Shown here in pieces: positions 1 through 11,218 of a stretch of DNA of 39,669 bases. The first letter of the stretch is position 1; every line of letters begins with the position of its first letter. The notes beneath the pieces are model-generated. The model saw nothing but the letters and a program-made list of their open reading frames with translations. It did no database searches and had not been told where the DNA came from. Both the position numbers and the translations under genes were made by a program. The DNA is taken from assembly GCA_019973155.2 (NCBI GenBank), contig BPQB01000146.1:1-39669 (forward strand), given 5' to 3'. This DNA is from Phanerochaete sordida. Taxonomy: Eukaryota > Basidiomycota > Agaricomycetes > Polyporales > Phanerochaetaceae.

Positions 1-91
1 CAGCGCGGCACAACTGTGTCGGCTACCTTCGGTTTTCTCTTGAAGCACGGCCCTCAAACGCTCGCTACGCTCGCGTTTTCGCGCCCCCCAA

Positions 92-123
92 CCCTAAAAC
101 CCTAAAACCCTAAAACCCTAAAA
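92..123. repeat. Telomere-like CCCTAAAA tandem array
   Basis: Four perfect copies of the 8-mer CCCTAAAA (TTTTAGGG on the other strand) are followed by a partial CCCT. The C-rich strand reads rightward, as expected if a chromosome end lies to the left. Most fungi use TTAGGG, so this is a variant unit. The 91 bases to its left are not telomeric, so it is either an interstitial telomere-like tract or the edge of a subtelomere. Confidence 0.75.
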
Positions 124-1200
124 CCCTCTTTCACTTTCTTCCACCTCTTTGTTGTCTCTGTTCACTTCTTCCCGCGGTTTTGCACCTCTCTTCTGCCTGT
201 TACCACTTCTCCTCACTTTTGCCACCTCTTTCCACCTCTCTTGTGCTCCTTTCCACCTCTTTTTCACTTCTCCCACCTCTTTGTTGTCTCTTTTCACTAC
301 TCCTCACCTCTTGCAACTCCTTTTTTTTCACTTCTCTCTACCTCTTTCCACTGCCCTGTCCACTGTCCACCTTTTTCCACCTCCTTTCACCCTTTTTTAC
401 ATTTCTTTCCATCTCTTTGTTGTCTTCTTCTACCTCTTTCCACCTCACTCACCACTGTTTGTCCTTCTACACCTGTTTCCAACTTTTTTCCACTTCTCTT
501 TACCCTTGTTTGTCTCGTTTCACTACTCCTTATTTTTGCCGTTCCTTTTTGTTATTTTATTCCACTTCTTTCCACTGCCCTTGCCACTGTCTGCCTCTTT
601 CTGCCTGCTTTCACCTCCGTATACATCTCTTTCCATGTTTTCTTCTGCCACCTTCCATTTATTTCCACCTCCTTTGCCACTGCTTGCCTCTTTCCGCATT
701 ATTTTGCCTTTTTCCATCTCTTTTTTGCTACTTTCCATCTTTTTCAATGTCTTTATCACTTCTTTCCATCTCTTTGTTGTTGCTCTCACCTACTTTCACC
801 TGCTTTTTCTCCTGATCCTCATCAAAACCCATTATGCTCGGGTTTTAGCACATTTTTTAACATTCCCCTCTTTTCTTTTCACTGTCCTACTGTAAACTCC
901 ACCCACTTCTGCTATTGCAACTTCTCATTACTGACACCCGAGCATTATTGCATTTTTTATCTTCTCCTTTTTCTTTTCCTGGTCGGGCTGTTAACTCTAT
1001 TCACTTCCACTATTGCAACTTCTCTTCACTGTTGCCTGAACTTGAGCGTGTTTTTGTGCTCATCCTTTTCTTCTGTCACTCTCTCTTTGTTAATCTGCTT
1101 GTTTGTATTACCACAATTTCCGTTTCCATCCACCAGCACATGGATTTTGCACCACTAACCGCCACATCTGGGCTTTCACAGCCTTTACCTCTTTCACCTC
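124..1200. repeat. Polypyrimidine tract made of degenerate subtelomeric repeats
   Basis: About 1.1 kb in which the plus strand is almost pure C/T. It is built from variants of CCACCTCTTTGTTGT (near 139, 272, 408 and 764) and TTTCCACCTC. Longer similarity recurs at about 225 bp: TTTCACTACTCCT occurs at 292 and 518, and TCCACTGCCC at about 347 and 571. From about 820 a second family appears, with CACTTCTGCTATTGCAACTTCTC-like copies (first 20 bases CACTTCTGCTATTGCAACTT) near 904, 1001 and, beyond the tract, 1386. The long open frames here translate to low-complexity Phe/Ser/Leu/Pro and are artefacts of the base composition. Confidence 0.7.
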
Positions 1201-3050
1201 TCTTGAACTATTAACTGTTGGGGTTTTGGTAAGCTTAATCTTCCACAGCAGCACTGGGGGGGGGGATTCGGGTTTGCTAAACACTTAACAAACTTAGCAC
1301 TGTGTCTCTCAACTGAAAACAAAACCAAACAACACCACCAACTACTTACTTACTTCAACAAGTTTTGTGTATGTGCTTTCAGTGCTCACTTCTGCTATTG
1401 CAACCTCTCTTTACTGGCAGTGCTATCGGGTGGGCGCCTCAGGCCGCGAAAATCCTGCTGCAGATTTACTTGGTCATACAGCAACGGCAGGCTATGTGCA
1501 AGCTGTGTGACCTAGTGACACATGCCTTTGAGCGACAATTTCGACAGCCTGTCACCTGTGAGTGACTTTGCGGTTGTACATGTACAGTAATTGCCCTCGA
1601 AGTGCTCCTATATTGGGAACCCGACCAGGGGGAGCGCAGGCCTAAAATCCACCACCTGGTGACGAATTTTGCGGTTAAGAGGGCGAAGGGGACCCCCTCT
1701 CCCAACTTCGAAGCTAGATGACTTTGGGCGTATGCAGGGCTTACACCCACTGCAACGTAGGTCCCTTGTTGCGACGTCGGCCGCGAGAAGGCCAGACCTG
1801 GGCTCGGAATGGCGTGAAACCCATCTACGTCTACCTCCTTCCGACAGCCTAATCATGTGCAGCTGCGGCCGGAAATTCCACATTCGTAGTCAGTGTGCTT
1901 GCGCATAGGTGCGCCTTCCAAGTTCGCAATCGTTCTACAGCAACGTGTAGCTGACCGAGCGCAGGTGCTGCACTGGCGGCACTGCGCAGTGCGTAGCGCC
2001 GCGGCGGTGCGACCGGTGAACGCAAGGCCAAACATCGTGCCAAGATGCCCGCGCCCCTCGTACAGATACGCCGTGATACTGGCCGTCACTGCTGTTTACG
2101 CGCAAATAATAGGAAATGCCCGGCCTTCGCCCGCACTCGGACTGCTGATGTCCTCATAATTTCCAGCTGTAGCGTGCGCGAGCAGCGTGAAGCCCAGATT
2201 TGCCGGCCACTGGCAATACTCTCGTCTGCGCGCAGAGGCACCGCGCTTGCCATGCGCAGAGCCACGAAAGTATACGCATTCACATTTTCACCTTGACCCC
2301 ACTCGCAGGAAGGCAGGGTCTCGACTCGCATGTGAATTCCTAACGCAGGCATCTCGTCGTGCTGGTAAGAAGCGGATGTGCGTTCATTGGAGCGTCCGTG
2401 CAGCGCAGCGCATCGACTACTGGATGCCCGGATTTGTGGTCGCCGTCGCCATCCATTTGCACGATGTCGAGGCTCGAGCTAAACGGACATTTGTGAGATC
2501 GCAGATTTCAGTGACAGAAATGCTAGATCGCAGGTATGCTTTCGCCGCTTTGCACTGTCCGAGATCTCGTGCTGACCTTTACTCGACGCAGCAATGCCTC
2601 ACGCTGCTGCTGACGTCGCCTTCCATGACCCATAGTGGACGTAATATACAACATGCGGCTGTTATGTGGCCGCCGTCGCTGCACTGAGGTCGAAGAGCGG
2701 CTCGGATGCTATGTAGGTCTTAAGCTTCGCTTGGATATGGGAATGAGGGCATCGTTCTGGCTGTGCCACAGTGCTTAGCAGATCGCGGAGATCACAGCTG
2801 CGTCCAGGAAGGGCCTGAGCCTTTATTCTGTCAGCAAATAGGCAGCGGAAATCGTTGCGACAGAGATATACCTCCTCTGCAAGACCGCCCATAGCGGGCG
2901 GACGGCTAGTGGATGTTATTTTGCTAATATTCGCTGTCCAATCTTGGCCCGCCAAAACGGCAGTAAGTCAGTCGACCCCACCCCCCCTCTCCCCTCATCG
3001 GGTTGGGCGCTTAGCTCATGCGCTCCCCTTGAACCCGACCCCAACATGCC
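1201..3050. other. Gene-poor subtelomeric spacer
   Basis: No open frame here shows a recognisable domain, sensible splice pattern or protein-like composition. Visible structure is limited to a run of ten G at 1256-1265, a third copy of the TGCTATTGCAAC repeat near 1390-1410 and a perfect 12-bp palindrome, TGTACATGTACA, at 1575-1586. Base composition shifts from AT/CT-rich to GC-rich after about 1700. Confidence 0.5.
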
Positions 3051-3812
3051 TCACCTTCCCTGCAGCCACCCCAGAATTGTTGCCTGATTGTCCGTGAGCG
3101 AAAAAGTATGCAAAATCTCGCGCATTGTGCTACCCGCGCAGTGTACGTCCTGTGGTCGACCGTCTTTGTCGACGCGCGCGCGGCATGATCGCGAGGACCG
3201 TGATCACATGCGCGCCGGGATGCACACCTCTCACTCCCATGCACGCGATTAACTCGTGCTTCGGCGCTCGCGCAGGCCCTGCGATCATGTGCAAGGAGAG
3301 AGTAGCGCGACGCCCTCCGAAGCGGTGCGCCCGCTGATGTGTACCGCGACTTGGAACGTCGCGAGGGCCGCAAGGTCCGCGTGCGCCGCTGTGCGCGATG
3401 CCTGATTTGTTCGCACTCACCAAGAGGTCGGCGATCGCTAGTCGCGCAGGCGGCGGCGCGGTTCATCGGGGCGCGAAAGTCGTATAGTGCAGCCCCGCGC
3501 CGAAGGCGAGGACAGGCGTTCTCGTGTACCACTTGAGCGTGCGGCCGAGCGAGCCAGCGTGCGGGTGCAACGCCATGATGTCCGTCACCGAGATCGCGTC
3601 GAGGTAGCCGGCGGGGTAATGGGTGATGGGCGGCCGGCGGGCGGGCGCGGTCTTGCCAGTGAGGATGTTGGCGAGGGCGGTGCCGCCGCTCTGACCGGGG
3701 CAGCCGCTCCACAGGAGCGCGTTGACCTGGCGGTGCGGTCAAATCGCGCGCGGGGAGCATCAGAATGCTGCGACTGACAGCCTTGTTCGATTCCAACGAA
3801 GACGAAGCAACC
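3051..3812 (-). pseudogene. Decayed GH3 beta-xylosidase (C-terminal part)
   Basis: The minus strand encodes the C-terminal third of a fungal GH3 beta-xylosidase (XlnD/BXL type) in several frames. VASSSLESNKA (about 3810-3775) joins across an intact-looking 48-bp intron (about 3775-3727, GTCAGT...CCAG) to VNALLWSGCPGQSGG, then LTGKTAP and WYTRTPV...FGAGLHYTTF. The last is the conserved end of the second catalytic domain. A TGA at 3463-3465 stands where the family has Trp. In the same frame LAIADLLVSANKSG follows. The fibronectin-III-like tail then continues in another frame as DLAALATFQVAVHISGRTAS (near 3377-3318), returns to the first frame as IAGPARAPKHELIAC, and shifts again to ARVDKDG...FSLTDNQATILGW, ending at a TGA at 3051. 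At least one nonsense change and three frameshifts are present. Intact enzymes release xylose from xylo-oligosaccharides outside the cell; this copy cannot. Confidence 0.78.
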
Positions 3813-4245
3813 TACCCTCCGACCATGTGAGTGCATGACAGCCAGCCTAAGAGTCCGTCGTGTTGAATACGTCCTCCATCGCGACCTATGTAGAACGCCC
3901 GGAAGAGGGCGAGTGACATGCCGCTGTTGAGGAAGCTCAAGAACGCGAAGGAATTACGATCGGGGTATTGGAACCTACCTGCAAGGCCTTTCCTCTCCAT
4001 CCGCGCTCAACGACGGCGAAGTTATGAAACACGACCGAGACGCGACGAGACGCGAGGCTGATGAAACCCGGCCATAACAGACGTTTTGAAGCCTGGCATA
4101 CAAACCGTAGTGAACAGTCCGCTTACGGATTGTTATCTGGTAAGTAATGGCGATAAGCCTCGCTTCATGACGTAGCGCCGTCTCCTGGGTCGCTCGACCA
4201 CGACCACAACCGCTACCACCACTACCACCGCCTGCATCGCCAACC
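3813..4245. other. Spacer with an unexplained minus-strand open stretch, then Bbc1 promoter
   Basis: On the minus strand 4000-3812 is open for 62 codons and starts with ATG, directly upstream of the xylosidase remnant. It does not obviously match the GH3 sequence expected there and could be decayed 5' sequence or chance. From about 4000 to 4245 lies the likely promoter and leader of the plus-strand gene that begins at 4246. No clear TATA box is seen. Confidence 0.35.
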
Positions 4246-7200
4246 ATGGCTGACCCTCCGCCCAAGAAGGTCGGCTCCCTGCGCGACCGCATCGCCCAGT
4301 TTGAGAACAAAGGCCCCGCTCCTGCACCAGCTCCTGCATCGGCCCCGCGCCCGAAGCCGAGTGGGCACGTTTCCTGGAAGCCGCGCCCGACGTCGCCCCC
4401 GCAGGTCACCAGCGACGACGATGCCGAGAAAGAGAGAAAGGCCGCAGCTGGAATGAGCGCTGCCGACGCGAAGGCCAGCATCGGGGCGGGCGGTAGCCTC
4501 AAGGAGCGCATGGCTGCGCTTCAAGGCCGGGGCGGCTTCGGCGCGCCTCCTCCTGTCGCACCGAAGCCTGCGCTCGAGAAGCCGAAATGGAAGCCGCCTC
4601 CGGTCGTCTCACCGCCTGCTGATGACAGCGAGGGCGAGGGCAAGGAGGCTACCCCGCGCGCGTTCTCGCCGCCCGTGCTGTCGCCGCCTGTGAGCGACGC
4701 GCCGGCGCCATCCGATGACCAGCCTGCCGCGCAGGTAGAGGATGCCAAGGAGGATAATACCAACGAAGAGCCCAAGGAAGATGACCCCGAGGAGGAGGAG
4801 CGACAGCGTAGAGCCGCCCTCGCGGCGCGCATGGCTCGGCTAGGAGGTGCCAGAGTCGGGATGGGCCCGCCTATCTTCGGGCGCAAGCCAGACGTGCCCA
4901 AGAAGCCCGAGACGTTGAAGCCAGAGGGGCCAAAGGACGAGACTAGGGTAGAACCTGGAGCTAATTCCCAGCTTGAAGGTATGTGCTATTGTCTGTACTC
5001 CATTGCGCCGTGTTTGACATCGGCCGCAGTCGATGGAGAGAAGACGGTACAGAGCACTCCAGCGGTGACCGACGAAGGCCAGCCAAACGAGAAGACCAAC
5101 CAGGGTACGCAACGCGTACGCTGTCGTTGCATTCGTACTGACCGTGCTACAGAGTACTTCGCGCAGCCAAATGCATCTAGTACCTCGCTTCTCTCCGCCG
5201 ACTCGGCTCCTTCCTCTGCCCCTCGCTCTCCCGCAATGCCCGTGCCTGCGGCTCCCAAACGCGCAGCGCCTCCACGTCGCAAAGCCCCAAAGTCTCCGTC
5301 GCCCGCACCTCCACCGCCTGCTGCTGACCAGCTCGTCGAGGACGCGGCCCTTGTCGTCCAGAGCCCCGCAGCCGGCACCCCACAGCTCACCAGCGACGAG
5401 AACTCCAAGGAGCTTCAGGAAGCTGTGCACAAGAGCAAGGATGACGAGGTGGCCCTGGGCCTGGAACCGGCCGAGAAGACGTATCATGCGCCTGAGCCGC
5501 CGAGAGCTGACGAAGCCCGTGCTGCGCCAGAGCGGGAGGAAGCAGATCCCGTGCGTGCGGCACAAGACAACATCGACGAGCTTGCGCTCGATAATGAGCG
5601 CGAGCGTGGCCAGGACGAGGTCCCAAAGGCAGCTCCGGAGGTTACGCACGCTCAGGAGGCAGTCGAGGAACACAATTTCAACGTCGCACCCGCACCTGCC
5701 GAGGAGCCTACGGAGGTGGAAGATGCCACAGTGGTGGACGAGCCCGAACATGCGGAGGACGCGACTGCCGAAGCCGAAGAGGAGGAGGACGAGAACGCGC
5801 GGCGTAAGCGCATCGCCGACCGACTCCGCCAGCAGGGCGGCTTCAACCCCTTCTCCGCCCCGCCGCCGATGCCCACGCGCAAGGCCACTGCGGATGTTCC
5901 TAAGAGCCCTATTGAAGAACCTGCGTACGCACAGGAAGACGCCGATGTCTTGCCCGAGGCGATCGACGTCGCGCGTCGAGAGAGCGTCGACTTGTCTGCT
6001 CCCTCTATGACCAGCCTCGCTAGCCCGCCTCCTGTACCTCCCGCAGCAACTCGTCCCACTCCAGACAAGAGGACAAGCGTGCCCGCTGTCTCTGAAGAAC
6101 GCCACGTCCACCTTGACGACGATGCAGGCCAGTATGAACACGAGGAGGATGACGGTAAATAGTCTCTTTTCTTAGGCGCAGGAGTAAATATGTAGGATTG
6201 ATGGATTTTTGCTGCTTTTTGTAGATTCAAGGAATGTAGCCAATGAAAGCGAACTTGATTATGGACGCGAGGATGACGAGCGAGGCCTCGCGTATCATGA
6301 TGACGAAGACGACGAGCGGTCCGTGTACGACGAGCCACAGGCGGAGCAATCTGTACAGTCACCGAGTCGGCAAGCAACTCGAGAGGTCGAAGAGGAGGTA
6401 GAAGCTCCTCCGCGTCCTCCTAGGAGGGTCTCTGTTCCTCCGCCTCAGCCTGCGACAGAGGTCCTCGAGGACGAGCCGGCGCCACCTCCGCCACCTCGTC
6501 GCAGCGTGTCGATCCCTCGTCCGCCTCGTACGGCCGCAGTCGAGCCGTCCGCTTCCGCGCCGCCCGCGATACACAGCGCAGCTATCGATCCTGAAGAGGC
6601 CGCTGAAGAGATGGGATACAAGTCGCCCAGTATGCGCCCTTCCAGGCGCTCGCTCCCGCCTCCGCCGCTTCCTCTCGACCAGGCCCGAAATGCTACGCCC
6701 GAGCCAGTACCATCGCCGAAGTCGCCTCGGCGGTCGCTTCCTCCTCCTCCTCGACACATGGAGGCTCCAATCTATGAGGAACCAGGTACCGCGCCCTCCC
6801 CGCCGCCGTCGATCCCTTCACGGCCTGTGACGCAGATGTTCTACGACGAACACGACGACCCTGCCGATGACCGTAGCGAGTACGCTGAAGAGCACGAAGA
6901 ATCGCCGGCATCCTCACCTCCGCATCGCCGCCTGTCCATGCAGTCTCTTCGCTCTATCCGGTCCATTGGTTCTGGGTCTGTGCGGTCTGTTCAAGCGATC
7001 GCGCGCAGAGTGTCAGGAACGCACGTCACGTCTCCGACCGAGCAGCAAAGACAGCCCAGCCTGGCCATCCCGAAGCAGGAAGCTGCACAGTCGCTGGACG
7101 ATTCGGATGGTGGTACGCTGCCTACTTTTGGTCTGACAGCTTAGCTAAGTGCCTACAGATCCTATCGATCCGTCTTTCTACAGCCCGCAGAAGTCTCCGC

Positions 7201-8972
7201 TTTCTCCCCCTGTCCCTCTCGCAGACCCTTCGTCCGAAGAAACACAGGAAGAAACGCGGGAGGAAGCTCACGAAGAAGCGCAGGAAGAAGCGCAGGAAGA
7301 AGCGCAGGAAGACGTTCCGGAAGCTCCGGACGCTCCTCCTATGTCTCCCGAAGACGAAGAGTCTGCTCGCCGTCGCACCATCGCCGAACGTATGGCGAAG
7401 CTCGGTGGCGTTCGCTTCGGCGCGCCCCCTCCAATGACCCGTCCACCACCTCCGCCTGCTGCGCGCAGCCCGCCCGCCGACGACGACGTGGGCGAGCACG
7501 AGGAAGAGCACGAAGATGCGCCCGCGCAAGAGCAGCCCCCAGATGAGGAAGAAGACGAGGCCGCTCGCAAACAGCGCATCGCAGCCCGTCTGGCGGCCTC
7601 CGGCGGGATGCGCTTTGGCATGCTCCCGACTCCTGCAGCGCCGCCTCCGAGACCGAAGGTGCAGTCAGAAGAAGACAGCGAGGCCCCGCCGCCTCCTCCT
7701 CCTTCTCGCCCGCCACCGCCACGAGGTGCCCCACCCGTGCCGAACGCTAAGCTCTCTTCCCAGGAGGTTCCGCCACCGCGTCCTTCTTCGCGTCCGCCGC
7801 CGCCTCGGTCCGCACCACCACCTCCAGTGCCGCAGCCAGAACAAAGCGACGCCGAGTCTGAGGCATCTGGCGTCAAGGTCGAGGCTGAAGAAAGCGAGAT
7901 CGAAGAAGTCGAACACCCCGAGGTTGAAGAAGAAGCGCCTCCTCCTCCGCCTCCAGTCCGTCGTGCTTCGCGGCCGCCCGTGCCTACTGGTCGGCCGCCC
8001 GTGCCACCTCCGCAGTCACGTCCGACGCTCTCACCCACAGCGTCTGCGCACAACGACTTCGTGATGGTTGAGACGCCCGACGCGCACGAAGAGATGCCGC
8101 CAGTCCCTCCGCCGAGGACGGCCAGCCTCAAGCGTGTCCCGCCGAGCAGCGCGCCACCGCCACCACCACCCGAGGTCCCCAACGCGAGTCGGCCCAGCCA
8201 GCAGTGGGAGAATACAGTCGACTTTGGTGGTGAACAAGACTTGTCGCTCTCGAGCCAGTGGGGCGAGGATTCGACGCAATATCCTACCCCTAGTAGGCAA
8301 GCCAGCCGTCAAACAAGTTCCAGCGATGCTGCACCCCCTCCCCCACCACCCAAGACGACTGGGCCTCCTCAGGCGACCTTGTCTCCAGACGATCTCATGG
8401 CGCACTGGGGCCGCGTCGGCGTCCAGATTGCCGAGGTTGCGACGACACTGTACGAGAAGTCTCGCAAGAGCCTCATTGGCGACGGCACGCACCTCGGCTT
8501 CGTGAACGCTGTCCTCAACGAAGTGCCGAACGCGGCGAAGCCCGCCCCGCCCTTCGACTCATTCGGCTACCTCATCTACGAGCAAAGCGGGTCGGCGGTG
8601 CACAAACGCGCGAGCGAGATCTTGCCCGGCGACGTCGTCACACTGCACGAGGCGAAGCTCAAGGGCCACAAGGGCCTCCAGATCTACCACCAGAATGTCG
8701 GCATCGGCGAGCCGCTGGTCGCGATCATCGGCGATTTCGAGTTCAAGAAGACGAAGGTGAAGGTCTTCCAGGCGAATCAACATGTCGGACAGGAGGTATG
8801 CCATCTGACCTGTACCCGTCGCGTCTGCTGATTGTGGTGCATAGAGTGTAGAGTCCGTGAGCTACAGGCTGGAAGATCTGAAGAGTGGCACAGTTAGGGT
8901 GAGTCTGCGGCCGCATCTTGTCCTGCTGAATATTGACCGCGGCACTAGATTTACCGTGTATTGGAAGCATAA
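4246..8972 (+). CDS. BBC1: Bbc1/Mti1-like actin-patch protein with AIM3/BBC1 C-terminal domain
   Basis: Seven exons give about 1470 aa: 4246-4978, 5030-5104, 5153-6154, 6225-7112, 7159-8795, 8845-8898 and 8949-8972. All introns are 46-70 bp and phase-consistent. The ATG sits in CAACCATGG. Most of the protein is acidic, Pro-rich and disordered, with many polyproline stretches suited to SH3 or profilin binding. A motif of the type R-x-x-I-A-x-R-M-A-x-L-G-G-x-R-F-G recurs near residues 11-24, 84-98, 186-205, 485, 968 and 1034. The last about 160 residues (DLMAHWGRVGVQIAEVA ... GYLIYEQSGSAVHKRASE ... FQANQHVGQ ... VSYRLEDLKSGTVR) match the cysteine-proteinase-fold domain shared by fungal Bbc1 and Aim3. 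In yeast Bbc1 binds type I myosin tails and restrains Las17/Arp2/3 at endocytic actin patches. The N-terminal SH3 domain of yeast Bbc1 is absent here and none is visible upstream. Confidence 0.85.
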
Positions 8973-9579
8973 TTGCGACATAATCGTTCTCATCGGGTCC
9001 TGGCCCTGTATAATACTTCGACCCGCATACGGAGCTATAACAATGGATATGGACGGAATATCATGGTCTGTGATCGACGCAGAATCACTCGCCTGGCTCT
9101 GGATCCCGATGTCTGTGGTCGGACGCTGCCGCTTCGGTCCAGAACGAAGGTCTCAAGTGATGAGCAGTGAATTCAGCTCGGTGTCTCATGTCTTCACCCA
9201 CTCCCGCATTCGTTTTCCGCATCTGCTACTGGGGCGTCGAAGTCCGCGTACTACGAGTGTCATCGCAGGTCAATAGTGGTAGCGTTAGCCCACTATAATC
9301 CTGCTTATCTCTGCTTCTCGTGCCATACCCACCAGTGGTATTGAGAGTACGGGACGTATATGACGACGGCCAATCGACATAGACGACTGGTTTCCTGATG
9401 AAGTCGTGAGACCGCGCTTCTGCTTCCGGCATAGGCGTATAGATATGCACGCCTCTTGGGCACGGGGGCGGGACGAACCTTGCCGTCGATATTCTACGAC
9501 ACTGAGGATCGCCATCGTAAGCACGGACTGCTGTGCATGATCTACTGGCTTGCATAACCGTGCGCGGTTCGACGTATAG
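8973..9579. other. Intergenic region with no gene seen
   Basis: This holds the 3' flank of the Bbc1 gene and the promoter of the gene starting at 9580. Open frames on either strand have no family signature and lack plausible splice structure. An antisense frame covering 9226-9741 is interrupted by no stop but overlaps the next gene's first exon and looks random. No strong TATA box or repeat was found. Confidence 0.4.
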
Positions 9580-11076
9580 ATGGCCCAGGAGGAAAGCGTG
9601 CCGCCGACCAATACTGCCAAAAGGCCACGCCGCCCTAGCAAACGGAAACAAGAGCAGCAAGAGCAAGGGGAGGACGTGGAACAAGAGAGCAATGCTAACA
9701 GTGCGGTGAACACAGGCTCTGCGAGAAAGAGGCAAAAGCAAGCCGCAGCAGAGCAGAAATCAGATGCGCAGTGCGTCCAAACCCGTGTCCCGTACCGTTA
9801 CATCACCTATAGCTAGAATCCATCGGCGCAGACAAGAAGGAGCGACGAGGATCACAACGTCGCCGAGGACACCTGCCCGTAGTAAAGGTGTGCATTTTCT
9901 GAGCGCAGAGTCTGCCAGCGGGACGGGGCCGTTGCTTCAGCAGGCAGTCCAGCCACACAGGCAAGTCTAGCTGTCCGCGTCGTTCTCTCTCGCTGAAAAG
10001 GACACTACAGGTCGGGCCCAACGGTTTCGCTTCGTATGAAATTCGACCCTCGCAGCTCGAATCAGACCTCGTCGTTGACTGCTGGACCATCAAATCCTCC
10101 GATACACACACCATCCCCGTCGCAGATAGTGCCGCCACCCCAGCGCACTTGTCCACCGCGTGCCGTACCTTCTTCTCCTGTTACCATCTCGACAGCTCAG
10201 CCAGCCGATAATCCACGAGTCCTTGACGACCTTTCGCAAATTGAAGGACGCAAGCGCAGCTCACAGAGCCTTCCAACCGACGGTGCACTTCCGCGCCCGG
10301 TGCATGATGCACCAACGAGCACTGTTCCTGGTCCTGTACTCGCAGTGAGCATTGATTTCCGATTGATGGTACGGAACGCGCAGTGCTGGCATGCTCACCT
10401 CGGCCTCCAGTCAGATACTCCTCCCCAGAGTGGCGGATCATCGGCCAATCCAGATAGCCTGACGACGTCTGGCCAGGCGCAGCGGCCGGACGGCGCTGAG
10501 CAGCCGGCCGGGATCTGGCGGCAGGCCGTGCAGAACATCTCGGACAAGGTCTGGGACAGCTTCCGAAGCACACACAGCGCCCTCATCGGCGACGTGAGCA
10601 CGATGGTGGACTCCGTGCACACGACGTACATGCGCGCCGCGGAGCTCGGGGAGCGGGAGTACAACGCGACGATCGAGAGCTGCCGCGGCGAGCTGCAGCG
10701 GGCGCAGGACGAGCTGAAGGCGCAGGCCGACGAGGTCGCGCGCTGCCGGCAGGCGCTGCAGGACACGAAGGACGGGGCGGAGCGCTTCCGCGCGGAGGAG
10801 GAGGCGCGGCGGCTGCGCGACATCGCGGTGCTCCGGAAGGAGGTCGAGAAGCTCGAGGGAGACTTGCTCGGCGTGCGCAAGGGGGTGGAGAAGCTCGATG
10901 GTGACTTGGTGGCTGTGCGTGCCGAGAATCGCGCGCTCCAGCAGGAGAATCATGACTTGAGGAAGGGGAGGAGGGACGACCTCGAGCGGGTCAGCAAGCT
11001 GCAGGCGGACGTCGCGTGGCTGCAGTTCGAGCACGCCGGAGAAGGCGTCCAGCAGGCGGCTCCGGCGACGCAATGA
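9580..11076 (+). CDS. Basic N-terminus plus coiled-coil protein (family member 1)
   Basis: I do not recognise a named family. The model is four exons, 9580-9770, 9817-9960, 10011-10344 and 10411-11076, giving about 444 aa. The second intron (9961-10010) uses a GC donor (CACAG|GCAAGT) and is needed to keep the frame. The third (10345-10410) is a multiple of three and could be retained. The N-terminus is strongly basic (AKRPRRPSKRKQ and a later RKRQKQ cluster), like a bipartite nuclear localisation signal. The middle is Ser/Pro-rich and disordered. Roughly the last 170 residues are a long coiled coil (ERFRAEEEARRLRD ... LEGDLLGVRKGVEKLDGDLV) ending in LQADVAWLQF. The protein at 18089-19309 has the same order and the closely similar end LQAEVKWLRF, so the two are paralogues. 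A nuclear scaffold or adaptor role is only an inference from composition. Confidence 0.68.
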
Positions 11077-11218
11077 AGCAGCATTGTATACATTTCTTGG
11101 TATAGGCGTTCAGCAGATTGTTCGCGCAAGATCGAGAGCTTTATTGGTGTCAATGTAACGTACAGTCTTCAGGATAGCCCAAAGGCTTCGCAGTCTAATA
11201 ATTGCACGCGATGCGTCA

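Noticed and set aside
149..1158. Three overlapping plus-strand open frames of 211-305 codons
   Set aside because: They are products of the polypyrimidine tract: almost only Phe, Ser, Leu, Pro and Thr, in all three frames, with no domain or splice structure.
2187..2687. 166-codon plus-strand frame in the left spacer
   Set aside because: No ATG-led domain, no family resemblance, and composition like random GC-rich DNA.
4840..6141. Long antisense frames across the Bbc1 exons
   Set aside because: Shadow frames of a GC-rich, repetitive coding strand; the sense frame has introns and recognised domains.
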